The position numbers and the translations under genes are program-made. The notes under the pieces are model-generated. The model made no database searches. It was not told where the DNA came from and was given only the letters and a program-made list of their open reading frames with translations. 64,000 bases of DNA from Typhlomys cinereus. Lineage: Eukaryota > Chordata > Mammalia > Rodentia > Platacanthomyidae. The stretch lies in the NCBI GenBank assembly GCA_023101885.1, contig JALPQD010000016.1, positions 9,549,634-9,613,633 on the forward strand, written 5' to 3'. Shown here in pieces: positions 23,956 through 36,405 of this stretch (the first letter of the stretch is position 1; every line of letters starts with the position of its first letter).

Positions 23956-25194
23956 TAAAAGAAATCCCATTTTTCATGCTGGAACTCAAGCTTACAAGTA
24001 CAGGGACTTTTTAGACCAAATTTATTTTGATTCAACACAAGGTATTAGAAATTTAACCTTTATAGACCTTTAAACTCACATTGAGGCGTTAAACTATCTA
24101 AAAGGTTTTTTTTCTCCTGGTATTACAGCTCTTTACTAATAACTCCTGCTGTACATTTGTAGCAAGGACATCTACTTGAAGTCCGATTTGCCTTGCATTA
24201 GTGTATTTAGTAACCATGAGAATTTCAGCTGCTTATTTTAGCATTACTCCTAAATACTTCCTGCGTTTTTTTCCACCTTGCCATCCCAAAACATCTTTGA
24301 TGAGTTAATTATCATTTCCAAGTGATGAACCTCTCGCTCCAATAAATGATATTGGATAAATTGAATCACTGTGATTACCATCTAGATTTGTCTAATTAGT
24401 AATTAATATGTTTAAAATTCTAATAGGATGGAAATGGTCAAAGAGAACAAAAATAGCCTCATCCACTGCCATGACTTTTACTCATTGATGAATTCATAAT
24501 TGGCATAAGGCAAGAGAAAGGGCAGTGTGTTAAAGCATACTTTTTTTAGTTAGAAATCAGAAATTTTAAAGCCATTTAAAGGAAAAACAGTTCTCTGCTA
24601 TGTAAGTACAGAAATTTGCCCCAAGGTTCCTAATATCTACTGACATCACTACAGAAAACATTTATTGCTGCATCCAGACCAGATTTTAAAATTTAAACTA
24701 ATGGCATGATAACTAGCCCATGTTGATATATTTATCCACTACAAGAGCTTTGATTTTCTTGGCAATATCAATGGAAATGGGAATTAGAATGGAGAGGGAC
24801 ATGTGATAGTATATTATAAAGTATCAGAACAAAAGCCTATACTAAATATTACAAAAACAACTGACTTGTGGCTAGCACTGCTGATTCTTAAAAGTATTTG
24901 TATAGCCAACTCCTTGATTGAGAATATTTCATGCTAGACTCTTACAAGTTATCTTATAAACTTTAAAATAATACGTGCGTGAGATATTTATGAAAAATCA
25001 CTGGAGAAGAAACAAAAGAAATCAGAAAATAAAATAAAATAATTGATGAAGATTAAAACAAAATGGATAATAGAAGACAATGAGAAAAAGGAAAAAGGTA
25101 ATAGTTTTTCTTTTTCCAACTGAAGTTCAGCAGGAATTTATCTGTTACATTATTTTCTCAGTTTTACTGGTGTAAAATTGCCTTTTAAGAAAAC
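23956..25194. other. Unique AT-rich sequence
   Basis: Nothing recognised; no open frame of note. Confidence 0.5.
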
Positions 25195-25320
25195 AGAGAT
25201 AGTGCTCTTGTAAATTCAGTATCTAGAAGGCTGAGACAGAAGGATTATGTCATGTAGAGACCAGCTTTGAGCTACAGAAGTCCCTGATACACGCACACAC
25301 ACACACTCTCTCTCTCTTTC
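25195..25320 (+). mobile_element. B1-like SINE fragment with CA/CT tail, plus strand
   Basis: AGAAGGCTGAGACAGAAGGA, then CCAGCTTTGAGCTACAGA and AAGTCCCTGATAC follow the B1 (7SL-derived) order. The tail is (CA)n then (CT)n at 25293-25320. Confidence 0.65.
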
Positions 25321-25442
25321 TCATGTAACTGTATAGTTTCCATAGTAACACAGTTTTTAATCTACAAAAAAGGATAAATTAATTGCTTATATGTTATTTG
25401 GTTTGGGGTAAACTACTCATTTACCATAGCTAACTATGTTCA

Positions 25443-25722
25443 TTTTTTTAAAATTTTATTTATTTATTTATTTGTGTGTGTGTGCGTGTGTGTGTGTGTA
25501 TGTGTTGTGATCTGTGGGTATCTGTGGAGGACCAAGAGTGACTTTGTGAATCATCCTGGATTGCTTCTACCTCCTTTTAGCTAGACTCTGCAGTCCAGAA
25601 CCTGAAGTTCAGTATGTTGCCACTTCCACCTGACCTTTTTAAATGAGATCTAGGATCTAAATTCAGGTTCTTTTGCTTGTGAGTCAGAGTCTTAATCCTT
25701 CAGCCATCTTTACAGCCTCATA
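25443..25722 (-). mobile_element. Old D-type SINE, minus strand
   Basis: The tail is TTTATTTATT and (TG)n at 25455-25505. The body matches 13729-14018, and the head ends near 25720 at CAGCCATCTTTACAGCC. Moderately diverged. Confidence 0.8.
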
Positions 25723-26364
25723 TAAGATTCTTAATGAAGCAAATATATATTTAAATTCCTCTTTATTGAATTTCTATATCCTGTGATATTTTCTAATTCA
25801 ATTTCCCTCATTTTAACTGATTCATGATCAAATCTATCAGACTTGACTCTTTAAGCCATCTTTTTTCTCTAATTCTATAATATTTACCCCACAATACTTA
25901 GGAAAAAAACATCAAAATAAAAATCTTAGACACAAAATTCTTCTGTTTTTAAGTTAGACAAATCACATTGTAATTCCTCCTTTGTCCACCTCTTTCTTTT
26001 TTTCCTACTCCTAGTTCACTCTCACTTCTTCCTTCTCTCTCTTTTCTTCCTATTTATATTTTTTTCTGTTTTTAAGTAAAGTTTCATACAGACAAGTTGT
26101 CCTCAAGTTTTCCTTGAACTACCTGGTCCTACTGTTTTTCCCTCTTGAGTGCTGGCACTTCAAGTTGAGATCCTAAATACCTAACAAGTTTCCCAGAGAA
26201 TTCTGGTGATGTAGGTCTGTGCACCAGGAATAGAAGAGGTCTAGATTGCATAACAGTCCCTTAGTGAACATAAATGTAATTTGAGGTGGAGCAGTTACAA
26301 CAACTCTATCATAAGATAAGTGATGCATCAATGCAATAATCATTTCTTTTTCAAATTTCCTTTC

Positions 26365-26365
<1 letters not shown>
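25723..26365. other. Unique sequence with T/C-rich patches
   Basis: Pyrimidine-rich DNA at 25980-26060; nothing else recognised. Confidence 0.5.
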
Positions 26366-26427
<62 letters not shown>

Positions 26428-26429
26428 GA

Positions 26430-26473
<44 letters not shown>

Positions 26474-26493
26474 AAAAGAAAGAAAGAAAGAAA
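26366..26493. repeat. (GAAA)n microsatellite
   Basis: About 128 bases of GAAA units with a few slips (GGAAA at about 26427, AAAAG at about 26475). Frames of K/E/R on one strand and F/L/S on the other, up to 147 codons, are produced by the repeat and are not genes. Confidence 0.97.
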
Positions 26494-26578
26494 ATTTTTA
26501 TCTGTTCTGGAAAAATGAACAAAATATCCAATATAAAATAACTGACATGAACAATAAGTCAAAATAGTTTTTCTATAA

Positions 26579-26619
26579 GGAATGAATAAACTCCAGTCAT
26601 TCTGGAGTTTATTCATTCC
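26579..26619. repeat. Perfect hairpin with 18-base arms and 5-base loop
   Basis: GGAATGAATAAACTCCAG at 26579-26596 is the exact reverse complement of 26602-26619, with the loop TCATT between. No transposon family was recognised around it. Confidence 0.95.
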
Positions 26620-26929
26620 AATAAATAAAGGTAGAAAGATCTTCTGGGGGTCTGATTATATACACTACATACACACTACCAACAGGTAAAGTGATTTCAT
26701 ATCCCATTGGATGTGCATTTCAGGACTTTGTGTATAGATACTTGTCATGGGTTTAGTTAGCCAACATGATAATTTAACCTGATCAGCCAATACCATCAAT
26801 TATCAGTTATGCAAAATATGTGAACTAATCCTTGACTAACTTAATAAACATCTCAGCAAATATTTCATCTTCAATTTTCATGTTAAGGAGAAAAATAAAA
26901 TCAGTGATATTCAGTTAACTATCCAAGCT
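26620..26929. other. Unique sequence before an LTR
   Basis: TCATGGGTTTAGTTAGCC at 26746 could be the 5' part of the next LTR with an insertion, but I cannot support the link. Confidence 0.4.
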
Positions 26930-27292
26930 TGGTGACTGTGATGATATTGTCACTTAGATAAGATCTTGACGCACCTGTTAGGGCAGTCTCTAGGCATACC
27001 TATGAGGAATTATCTTGATTAGGTTACTTGAGGTAGGAAGACTTATCCTAAATGTGGTATATATCATTTTTTTCTAGTTTAAAAATAGAAAGTAAGTTGA
27101 GCATGAGTATTCTTTGTTCTCTGCTTCCTGACTGTAGATGCAATGTGACCTTCTTCCTCACGCTCCAGCCACCATGACTTCCCCACCATGATGGATTGCC
27201 ACATCAAACTGTGAACAAAAATAAATCCATTTTTTAAATTTCTTTAATCAGGAATTTTGTTTCAGCAATGAGGAATATAACTAATATGGTGT
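26930..27292 (+). mobile_element. MaLR-like rodent LTR, plus strand
   Basis: It has the order typical of a common rodent LTR: CTTGATTAGGTTACTTGAGG, a TTGAGCATGAGT segment, CTGCTTCCTGACTGTAGATG, CCCCACCATGATGGATTG, an AAAATAAATCC polyadenylation area and a terminal AACTAATA. It resembles 62520-62870 read on the other strand. Confidence 0.65.
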
Positions 27293-28645
27293 CTGACAGT
27301 CTTAAACTAAAATCATAACTCCACAATTTAGCTGTTTCATTATGTGCCTCTGTGAGCTTTCAATGCTTTTATATTCTAAAAAATACAAAATTATGGCAAT
27401 TAATAGCCCCAATTTCTAAGGCTATTGTGAGGGTTAAATAAAACAATGCAAATAGTGCTTTGCAATGTAAGAAATGCTTTCATGAAATCTCATTGCACAA
27501 GACACCTACACATACACATGTGCCAAAAAGGTTAATAAAAACTAAACAGAAAGCTGTCTCTATAATTAGTCCATAAGATCTTAGTTAAATGACAACTGTT
27601 CACAGGATGCGGCTAGATTTTCCCTTTCCTTTGAAATCTCAAATCTGAGTCCTGCTGTTTACCCAGCTGGCCACAGGGATGCACTGTGCTGCTTTCAAAG
27701 CCTCTTTGAAAGCCTTATCAATTTGGCTGATGGGACATATGTCTTAAAATCTAAAGAGAACAGTTCAAGAAGACAGTGGCTTTCAAGTAGGAAACACCTA
27801 GAACTTAGATACAGAGAATACCTAAATGGATATCCCAGCTCTGATCAGTCTCAAAACCTATAGGTCTCATCTCAAGTCGAGGTGATAACTCTCATCTGTA
27901 CATCAAATTACACTTTTGAAAGAGAAATTGGAAATAAAAACTCAAAGGCAATGTTCAACAAACAGGTCACAGGAGAAAGCTCCTTATTTTTACAGAGTTC
28001 TGCAAGATAAGAATTTCACTTTCACTGATTCATATTCTTTAGATAAATGGTGAATTCAGTGACATAGAATTCCACTGGAAAAAAATCATGACTAAGTAAA
28101 TATAATTTTATTAAAAATACAATGATATTCAAAATCATGTCTTGAAATGATTTGTTTTTAATTTCTTGAAGTTTTTTGAAATTTTTAATAAGGTCTATTA
28201 AAAGTCATGATTCACAGACTGAATTTTTCCCAAAGTGTTACTCCTGAGCTAATAGGTCTGGGTAGGATACATAAACTACAAAATGTTTCAAGGTCCTTCT
28301 TCAAGTCCATGCTTTGCAAAATTGGCCTCAAAGCTTGGTAGATTGAAAAGGATTAGAGAACAAAACTTTTCAGGATGAAAGAATAAACCTTTGGGTTTCA
28401 GAAATAGTAAAGATGATGTCTTTAAGACATTTTCTAAGCTTCAGAAAGAAATATATTAACTGTAACAAAGACTAGACAATATTCACAGACTCAAAAAAAA
28501 AAAAAAAGACAGGCTGTTGAGGATGTAGAATGTAACACAAATCTCTGCAAATCCAGGCATGGTTTTCACATTTCCCTTTTTGGTATAATATGATGTGCTT
28601 CCATGTCATGGCAGAACCCTTTCAACATGAAACCACTTATCACAA
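27293..28645. other. Unique AT-rich sequence
   Basis: No recognised family; an A run at 28493-28506 is the only simple feature. Confidence 0.5.
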
Positions 28646-28873
28646 GAATGTGTTAGGAGCTTTTGGTGGACATTAATATGGATAATTATCATTGGGATTT
28701 GTCTTTAAAATCCTGTCCATCCTTCTTTCTAGCTCTGGCTCCAAGTTATTGACATGTTTTCCAAGAATTTCTACTTTTCCAAAAATATCCCTGGGGTTAG
28801 CTAGCAGCTTTTGATTATGTGTGTTTTCTTTTAAATGATGTTTAAGTCCAGTTGGAAACAAAGTGCTATGCTG
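28646..28873 (-). repeat. Inverted-duplication arm A, with a 62-codon frame
   Basis: This 228-base arm is the reverse complement of 30644-30874, with about eight substitutions and one 3-base indel. The minus strand holds a 62-codon frame (28673-28861) starting MFPTGLKHHLKENTHN, matched by arm B. I do not recognise the protein sequence, and a single short shared frame in near-identical copies is not evidence of coding. Confidence 0.9.
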
Positions 28874-28884
28874 CTAATAGCAAT

Positions 28885-29065
28885 AATTTCATTTTTTGAG
28901 TCACTATGTGTGAGACATCCTGATAAATGCTCTATTCATGATTTTTTCTCAATTTTTACTAGCATATCACCAGGTAGTTACATTTATCCTCATTTTAAAG
29001 ATGAAGAAACAGAGAAGCCATAATCACAATACACACAATGACTGTGTGATGCAAAAGTTGAAAGG
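28885..29065 (+). mobile_element. MIR SINE, plus strand
   Basis: The order matches MIR: CACTATGTGTGAGACATC, then TTTATCCTCATTTTAAAGATG, GAAGAAACAGAGAAGCC and ACTGTGTGATGC. MIR is an ancient mammalian SINE. Part of it (28952-28997) was copied to 30884-30929. Confidence 0.75.
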
Positions 29066-30205
29066 GAAAACAAACACCTGAGGTTTTCTATGGATTAGCA
29101 TAATTGGAAAAATAAGAAATGAGATTCAGAGTAGAAGCATTTTATATTGCATGGGAGGAACTCTGCTGCCAAGAAAGCAGAGTAAATGTGTCTTCCTTCT
29201 GTGTTTGCTTAGTGCAATGAGAAATCTTGGAGATGAGCATATAACAAACAAAATTCCGGATGTGGAAGATAAGAAGGTACAGTTAATAAAGACTTCTGGA
29301 TTTAAGGGATGTCAAACAAGTTATATTCACTAGATTGCTTTTAGTGTAATTCCTCGACCTCGAGCTGGAGAATCCTGTAAATTATAAGATGTATGAAAAT
29401 AAGCCAACTGCATTTGCTTTTGCTCTATGGTCAAAGAACAACATAAAGACAGGAACATTACAGGCGTTAATTGTTTTTTTAATCAAATCCTCCAGAAGAA
29501 ACTGTGGCTCCCATTCCCAAATACATGCCCACTAGCAAAGGTCAAGTACAGTTCTTGTATGTCACACTTCTCAATGAGGCACTTTTGTCACCATTGAGGA
29601 ACTGAGTCTCATATAGTGAAATACAATACTACAGAAGGTAATGTCAAGATCAATATGTTTAATCCCTACCAGTATGACACTGTTTTTACCATTTCTGTGA
29701 TATCTACTGAAAATGTTGAAATTTCATCTTCATTTGGAAGAATAAAGTGATCTACTTCTCCCCATATTAACACAGAAGTTATGGGGGTAATTAAAATTTT
29801 CCACATAGTTGAGCAATAAATTTCACTCTTTCAATCCTGATGTAAAGTAGGGCGTATTAAGGCATATCTCTTTCCTCTTCAAATAAAGCCACTGGTAGAA
29901 GCCTTGTGATATAACACAATTCTCACTCCCATTCAGAAGTAATAAGATTCCCATCTTGGTAATCTGTGGAAGACAAGTACAGAATTTGGATGTTTGCATG
30001 AACTTGACCAGAAAAATGTCCTTCCACTTTATTCTCATGCCAGAGTAGGGTCAAAAGAAGACAGCAGAAACATAATTTAACATCTGGGGTGTCATAACAC
30101 AATACTCACAATATCAGGGCTTCAGTAAAAGTCATTTCAACCTCTAAGAGCCTGAAATACCTCACACTGAATTAAAGCAACTATCAACAGATTCTCAAAC
30201 TGAGA
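29066..30205. other. Unique sequence
   Basis: Nothing recognised. The 60-codon frame at 29151-29333 starts in-frame ATG but has no recognisable domain, and no splice context stands out. Confidence 0.5.
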
Positions 30206-30440
30206 TACATGAGTAATCCATTTTTCAACAAACACTCAGGCACTTGCAAATACAGGCATCTCAGATGAAACCCAATGGGTTGCACATGCAAAAAAGTATT
30301 AAAGTAGGAGACAGAATGGTGGGAAAGAATAAAGTATGAAGTAGGATAGGAGCAGCATGGATTTGGAAGTAAGATATGAGAACACATACATTTATTTCAT
30401 TTCTGTATGAAAGTATCAAAGAATTAAAAAATGGAAAATA
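30206..30440 (+). repeat. Rep-X copy, plus strand
   Basis: CACTCAGGCACTTGCAAATA, then CAGATGAAACCCAATGGGTT and a purine-rich stretch, align by eye with 39600-39790 and 43955-44140. The 5' extent is unclear. Confidence 0.55.
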
Positions 30441-30643
30441 AGAATGTTAGAACTATCTTTATAGTTATTTTAAAACAGCTATTAAAAAGCTTTAGCGGCT
30501 AATGGCAAAATGTGTTGTGACTAACAAAAAAAATAGAAACTTACACTCAGAAGTAAAAATCACAATTGAAGAAATAGAATATGCAATGATAAAACAAACA
30601 GAGAGTTATAGCTAAAATTATATAGTGTCTTAAATAAAATGTC

Positions 30644-30874
30644 CAGCATAGCACTTTGTTTCCAACTGGACTTAAACATCATTTAAAAGAAAACACACAT
30701 AATCAAAAGCTTCTAGCTAAACCCAGGGATATTTTTGGAAAAGTAGAAATTCTTGGAAAACATTTCAGTAACTTGAAGCTAGAGCTAGAAAGAAGGATCA
30801 TGGACAGGATTTTAAAGGCAAATCCCAATGATAATTATCCATATTAATGTCCACCAAAAGCTCCTAACACATTC
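30644..30874 (+). repeat. Inverted-duplication arm B, with a 63-codon frame
   Basis: Reverse-complement partner of 28646-28873, about 96% identical. Its plus-strand frame at 30656-30847 keeps the same reading as arm A. The only length change is one inserted codon (RRM versus RRIM). The frame being open in both copies may simply reflect recent origin. Confidence 0.9.
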
Positions 30875-30883
30875 AATCTGAAC

Positions 30884-30929
30884 ATTTTTACTAGCATATC
30901 ACCAGGTAGTTACATTTATCCTCACTTTA
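30884..30929 (+). repeat. Direct copy of a MIR piece next to inverted arm B
   Basis: ATTTTTACTAGCATATCACC and the following bases match 28952-28997 in direct orientation with few differences, although the adjacent arm is inverted relative to its source. Confidence 0.85.
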
Positions 30930-31514
30930 TTGACTTTTGAGATGGATGAAGGCAAAGAAAGAAAATGGGTGAACTCTCAAAAAGATCGAGAAAGACAAGA
31001 CTTATAAATATTAAACATCAATCATATTGATGTATTCCAGAACTTAAATAACTGAGGCAAAGATACTATGAGTTTGAGAGCATCCTAGACTACACAGATT
31101 TTGCATATAAATAAATATATAGATGTGAGATAAAATAAATATAATGTATAATATGCAATAAGTATAAAACAATCTGTCTGCCATCATAATTCAGAAATCA
31201 AGCAAAAAAGAGGATCTGAAAGCATGTTTGAAGAAATATAACTTCCTTAATTGTTTCTGTAAACTTCCTAAACTGTTACAGAATCAAAAGGAAAGCCAAC
31301 AAATATGAACCCTATGAGCTAGACTCCAAATCACATTAGAATTAAACTTTTGAAAAGTAAACACTGAAAAATAGAAATCTTAAAGGCAAAAAGAGGGAAA
31401 TGACATCTTCCAGAGCCAAAATAGCACAAACTGAAGAAAACCACAAGATAAACTACAGTCATTTATGAGAAACTGCACACTTAAGGGAAACAGCAGCAGT
31501 AATTTCTTTGTCTG
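30930..31514. other. Unique AT-rich sequence
   Basis: Nothing recognised. Confidence 0.5.
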
Positions 31515-31912
31515 ATTGTTTTTGTAAGTGCATGTGTGTGTTGGGTGCATGCACATGTGTGTATGCTGGTATGTACTAGGGTACACATGTATGTGGGTAC
31601 ATCTAGACTCCTGAGGTTGGCCTTGGGTACCTTTTTCAATGGAGGTACCCATTGTGTGGTGGTATTTCTATTGCATCTAGGGCTTGCCAGTAGGATAGAC
31701 TTGGTAACCAACTTGCCCTGATGATTCCTCTGTCTTTGTCTTCTAAGTGCCTGGTTTTTGTGTGGGTTCTAGAGAGAAGCAGAGGGAGAGGGAGACAAGA
31801 GAGGGAGACATAGAGGGAGAGGAGAGGGACAGGTACAGGGACAGGGACAGGGATAACATTCTAATGAGGCAAGTGCCTTATTATTCACTGAGCCATTGCT
31901 ACAGGCCCTGTG
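31515..31912 (-). mobile_element. Old rodent SINE (B4/RSINE-like), minus strand, with purine repeat
   Basis: A TG-rich tail equivalent lies at 31525-31600. A body with GAGGTTGGCCTTGGGTACC follows, and the tRNA-like head ends CACTGAGCCATTGCTACAGG at about 31910. A GGGAGA/GGGACA-rich simple tract (31780-31852) interrupts it. Frames on both strands at 31380-31721 are derived from this element. Confidence 0.55.
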
Positions 31913-33227
31913 GTTTCAGGTAGTGAATACTGATAGTAAATATTAGAGCATGGTAGGCAAGCAACCTATCACTGTTACCTCATATCTGACATTTTCTACA
32001 TAAAACTGTTACTACAGAATTCCATTACCATGGAAAATATCCTCCTGAAATGAAAGAGAAATGAAGACATTCTCAAATGAAGAGAAACTGAGAGACTATT
32101 TCATCAGCAGGCCTGTATTCTAAAGGAAGTTAACTAAATACAAATTTGATGTTTTTTTCTGAGTACAAAACTTCAGAAATAAATAAATGGTAATGCAAAG
32201 TATGAAACTGGTGGTACATAAAATATATCTTATTTCTCTTTTGAGTTCTTTAAATTATGTGTGACAAAAATTACAATACTGGCCGACTTGCCTCTGAATA
32301 TTGACATTGTAAATATTTCTAAGAATGGAATGAAAAGAGAGGTTAAGTGCTCTATACTTGAACAGGTAAAATGATGACTTAAGTGGATCATGATAATTCA
32401 TGAATTTATAATGCTCTTTCCTGGAGCAATTAAAGTGCCATGAAAGGAGATAGGCTTCCATTCACTAAAAGGTATGACAAGATGGATTTCTAAGTTACTG
32501 AAGTACTACTTAGGTTGGCTAAAAGAAACAAAAAGAAAACTAAATGAGTAGAAATAGTCATAATGAAACAGAAAACAATAGACTTAATCTCTTAAGCAAA
32601 GTAATAATATTATAAACATATGATAAAAAGTCTACTAGAAAAGAGGTTGGCAGAATGTATTGAAAAAAGTCATGATCTAGGAAGACTTTGGATGACTTCA
32701 TATGACTGGATGAATAAAATAATTGAAGAAAAGCTTGTCATCCAGGGATTGGGGCTTAATAGAGTAGTACAGCACTTATTTATTGAGTTTGGGATAGATT
32801 ATACAATTATTACTCCAAAAATGATAGAAATTCCTACATTATTATTGAATAAAACTGACTTCAGAGCAAAGAAAATGGTCAGAAACTGAATGGCACTATG
32901 TATAATTATGGGTAGATTAGTAAGTAACTAAGCAGGTATACTTATCCTAAATGTGTATGAACCAAAGAAAAGAGCTATGGAATATGTGAAATTAAATCAG
33001 ATCAACTTAAAAGGTGAAATAATAACATATTACTTGGAAACTTCAACACTTCTCTCCAAATAATTGGTGAGAAGTGTAGGAAAAAATTCAGCAAGGATAT
33101 AGCACCATTTATCTAAAATATCTGATTAATGTTTATAGAGCTCTCTATATTAGATATGACAAAATTGACCATATGATGGGTAATAGAACAAACTTCAAGA
33201 ACTTTTAAAGACTTAAATTTGGGACAA

Positions 33228-33420
33228 TAAGATGCTTCAGTGTAAGGGCATCTTTGTGCAAAGCTGGTGATTTGAGATTCAAACTCAGATCATACATGGT
33301 AGAGGGAGAGAAACATTCTCCAAAAGCTGTCTTCTGACCTCCAAATGCCATGCATGCCCATTCACATACATCTTGCATGAACACAAAAACATGCAAGATA
33401 AAAATATTTTTAAATACATA
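33228..33420 (+). mobile_element. Old B2/B3-like SINE, plus strand
   Basis: A tRNA-like head (AAGATGCTTCAGTGTAAGGG, TTTGAGATTCAAACTCAGAT) is followed by CTTCTGACCTCCAAATGCCA, a CA-poor tail and AAATATTTTT. The order agrees with rodent B3-type SINEs. Confidence 0.6.
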
Positions 33421-34038
33421 AAAGAATTAAAATCATTAAAATAGAGTCTAATTGAAAATCATTAGTAGAAATAATCCATGTTTCATAGAGGATGTCTTAA
33501 GGGAAATAAGATACTATGAATTAAATAAAAAAGAAATGAAATATATTGATTTACAGGAATCATTGAAAACAATGCCGCTAATAAGATTTATCACAGTAAA
33601 TATATAAATACAAATAATAAAAGTTTTGAATAATCAAACTCCACACAAGAGAAAAAGAGCAAAATAGCACCAATTCTTTTTTTAGTACATCTTTTAATTT
33701 TTTAAAAAATTCCTGACATTACAGAACTAACCTGAAATGTATTAATATTCCACCCTTACATTTCCATGACAAACAAAAATTCATGAAGCCAAAAACAAAA
33801 AAAGGGGGGAGGGAGGGCTTATAAAACTAAATATGGATCTCAGCATTAACAGCTGAATAGAGAAAGGAATTAAAACACTTTAATTAAAAAATCACGAGTG
33901 AATGATAAACTGAAAATTTACAAACTATTTAAAACCTGGAATCGCTGACTGTTCAGAAACTACACAGATGGAACATGGGTGGTGGTAGTGTGGTGGTGGT
34001 GAACAGCAGAAAGGGATTTTGGATGACTCTGTACTGTT

Positions 34039-35068
<1,030 letters not shown>

Positions 35069-35525
35069 TCAAGTCTTTGGTCTCTGGTGGGCATGAAAGC
35101 CAAAAACTGCAGGCTTGAGGCGACTGAGGGGAAAAGGGGAGCGGGCGGGAAGGGGAAGGGCGGGAGGCCAGGGGCGGAATAACAGGAGCGGGCAGGAAGG
35201 CAAGGGGCCCCGCTAGCAGGCAGAGGAGGTGGGGATGGAGGAGGAAGAGGAAGGGGGAAAGAGACCCCTGGGCGGGTGGAGGGCGGCGGAGGGCGCAGGC
35301 TGCGGCTGCTCTGGCTGCTGCCTCTGCTGGTCTGGCCAATAGCACCAATTCTACACAAGTCTTTTCAATTCATTTTATGATGTGAGTGCTAATTTGATTT
35401 CAGATGTGAGTAAAGTACCTCCCAAATAAAATCATAGAAAAGGATAATAATGAGGAGGAAATAATCTGAAAGGTAATACAAAGAAAGGAAGTTGGTATTA
35501 GATTTTTCCAGAAAGACAGAGCCAG

Positions 35526-35526
<1 letters not shown>

Positions 35527-35564
<38 letters not shown>

Positions 35565-35633
35565 GTGTGTGTGTGTATGTGTGTGTGTATGTGTGTGTTG
35601 TGTGTGTGTGTGTGTATGTGTGTGTGTGTGTGT
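35527..35633. repeat. (GT)n microsatellite
   Basis: About 107 bases of GT with several GTAT and GTT interruptions. Confidence 0.97.
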
Positions 35634-36317
35634 TTAAAATATATTAGTCTGTCATTTGCAAGCTGGTGAAAGAGAAAACCACGAACATAATTCAACCCGA
35701 GTTTGAAGGCCAGAAAACAGAAGTATGTCTGAGAGAAGATTAAAGATAAGTTTAAAACAGAAAGTGAATTCTTTCCCTTGGATTCTTCATTCTATTCAAA
35801 TCCTCAACAGCTTGTAAGATGCCTGTTTATAAAGCAGAGGGGACTGTCTGCCTTTCTTATATCCAAAGTCCAATGCTAAGCTGTTCTGGAAGTGGTCTGA
35901 TAGATGCATGTAGCAATGTTAGTTCCTCTGACCATCACACACGCAACATACATACATACATGAAAAGAAAAAAAAATAACAAGAAAGCGACTTCAGAAGA
36001 GGCTAAACTGTTGCCTGAAAGAATGAAGGAAAACAAGGAAAAATTCCAGGAATAAACTGATAAGAAAAACAGATTGTCCTCACCAAGAGCTTCTACTTCT
36101 AATCTGATTTCAGTCAAATATAGGAATCATTGAAAGTAGCAAAGAAATGATCAGTCCTTGAACAACTATAGTAAAAAGACATGAATGAGATTTTATATGG
36201 AAGAAAGGGTGTTACTTGGTTGGGAGAGGGATTAAAAAATTGTGAAGAAGGTTAGGATATTCAAAATGCCTTATATACGTATATTAAGTGTCAAAAACCA
36301 ATTTTAATTATATTTTT
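35634..36317. other. Unique sequence
   Basis: Nothing recognised; the 78-codon frame at 35819-36055 has no domain. Confidence 0.5.
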
Positions 36318-36405
36318 ATGGAAAGAGGAATAGCTCAGAGCTGTTTGCCTAGAAGGTACTAGTCTTATGTGTTCAATCACCAAGAAAACCAATTAATTAA
36401 TTTAA
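36318..36405 (+). mobile_element. ID-type SINE, plus strand
   Basis: AGGAATAGCTCAGAGCTGTT, then TGCCTAGAAGGTAC and TGTTCAATCACCAAG are a decayed ID element with an A-rich end. Confidence 0.6.

Noticed and set aside
26173..26616. 147-codon frame with long F/L/S repeats
   Set aside because: It is the complement of the GAAA microsatellite.
32620..32889. 89-codon plus-strand frame as a small gene
   Set aside because: It lies within the decayed L1 at 31985-33227 and has the A-rich codon pattern of that element.
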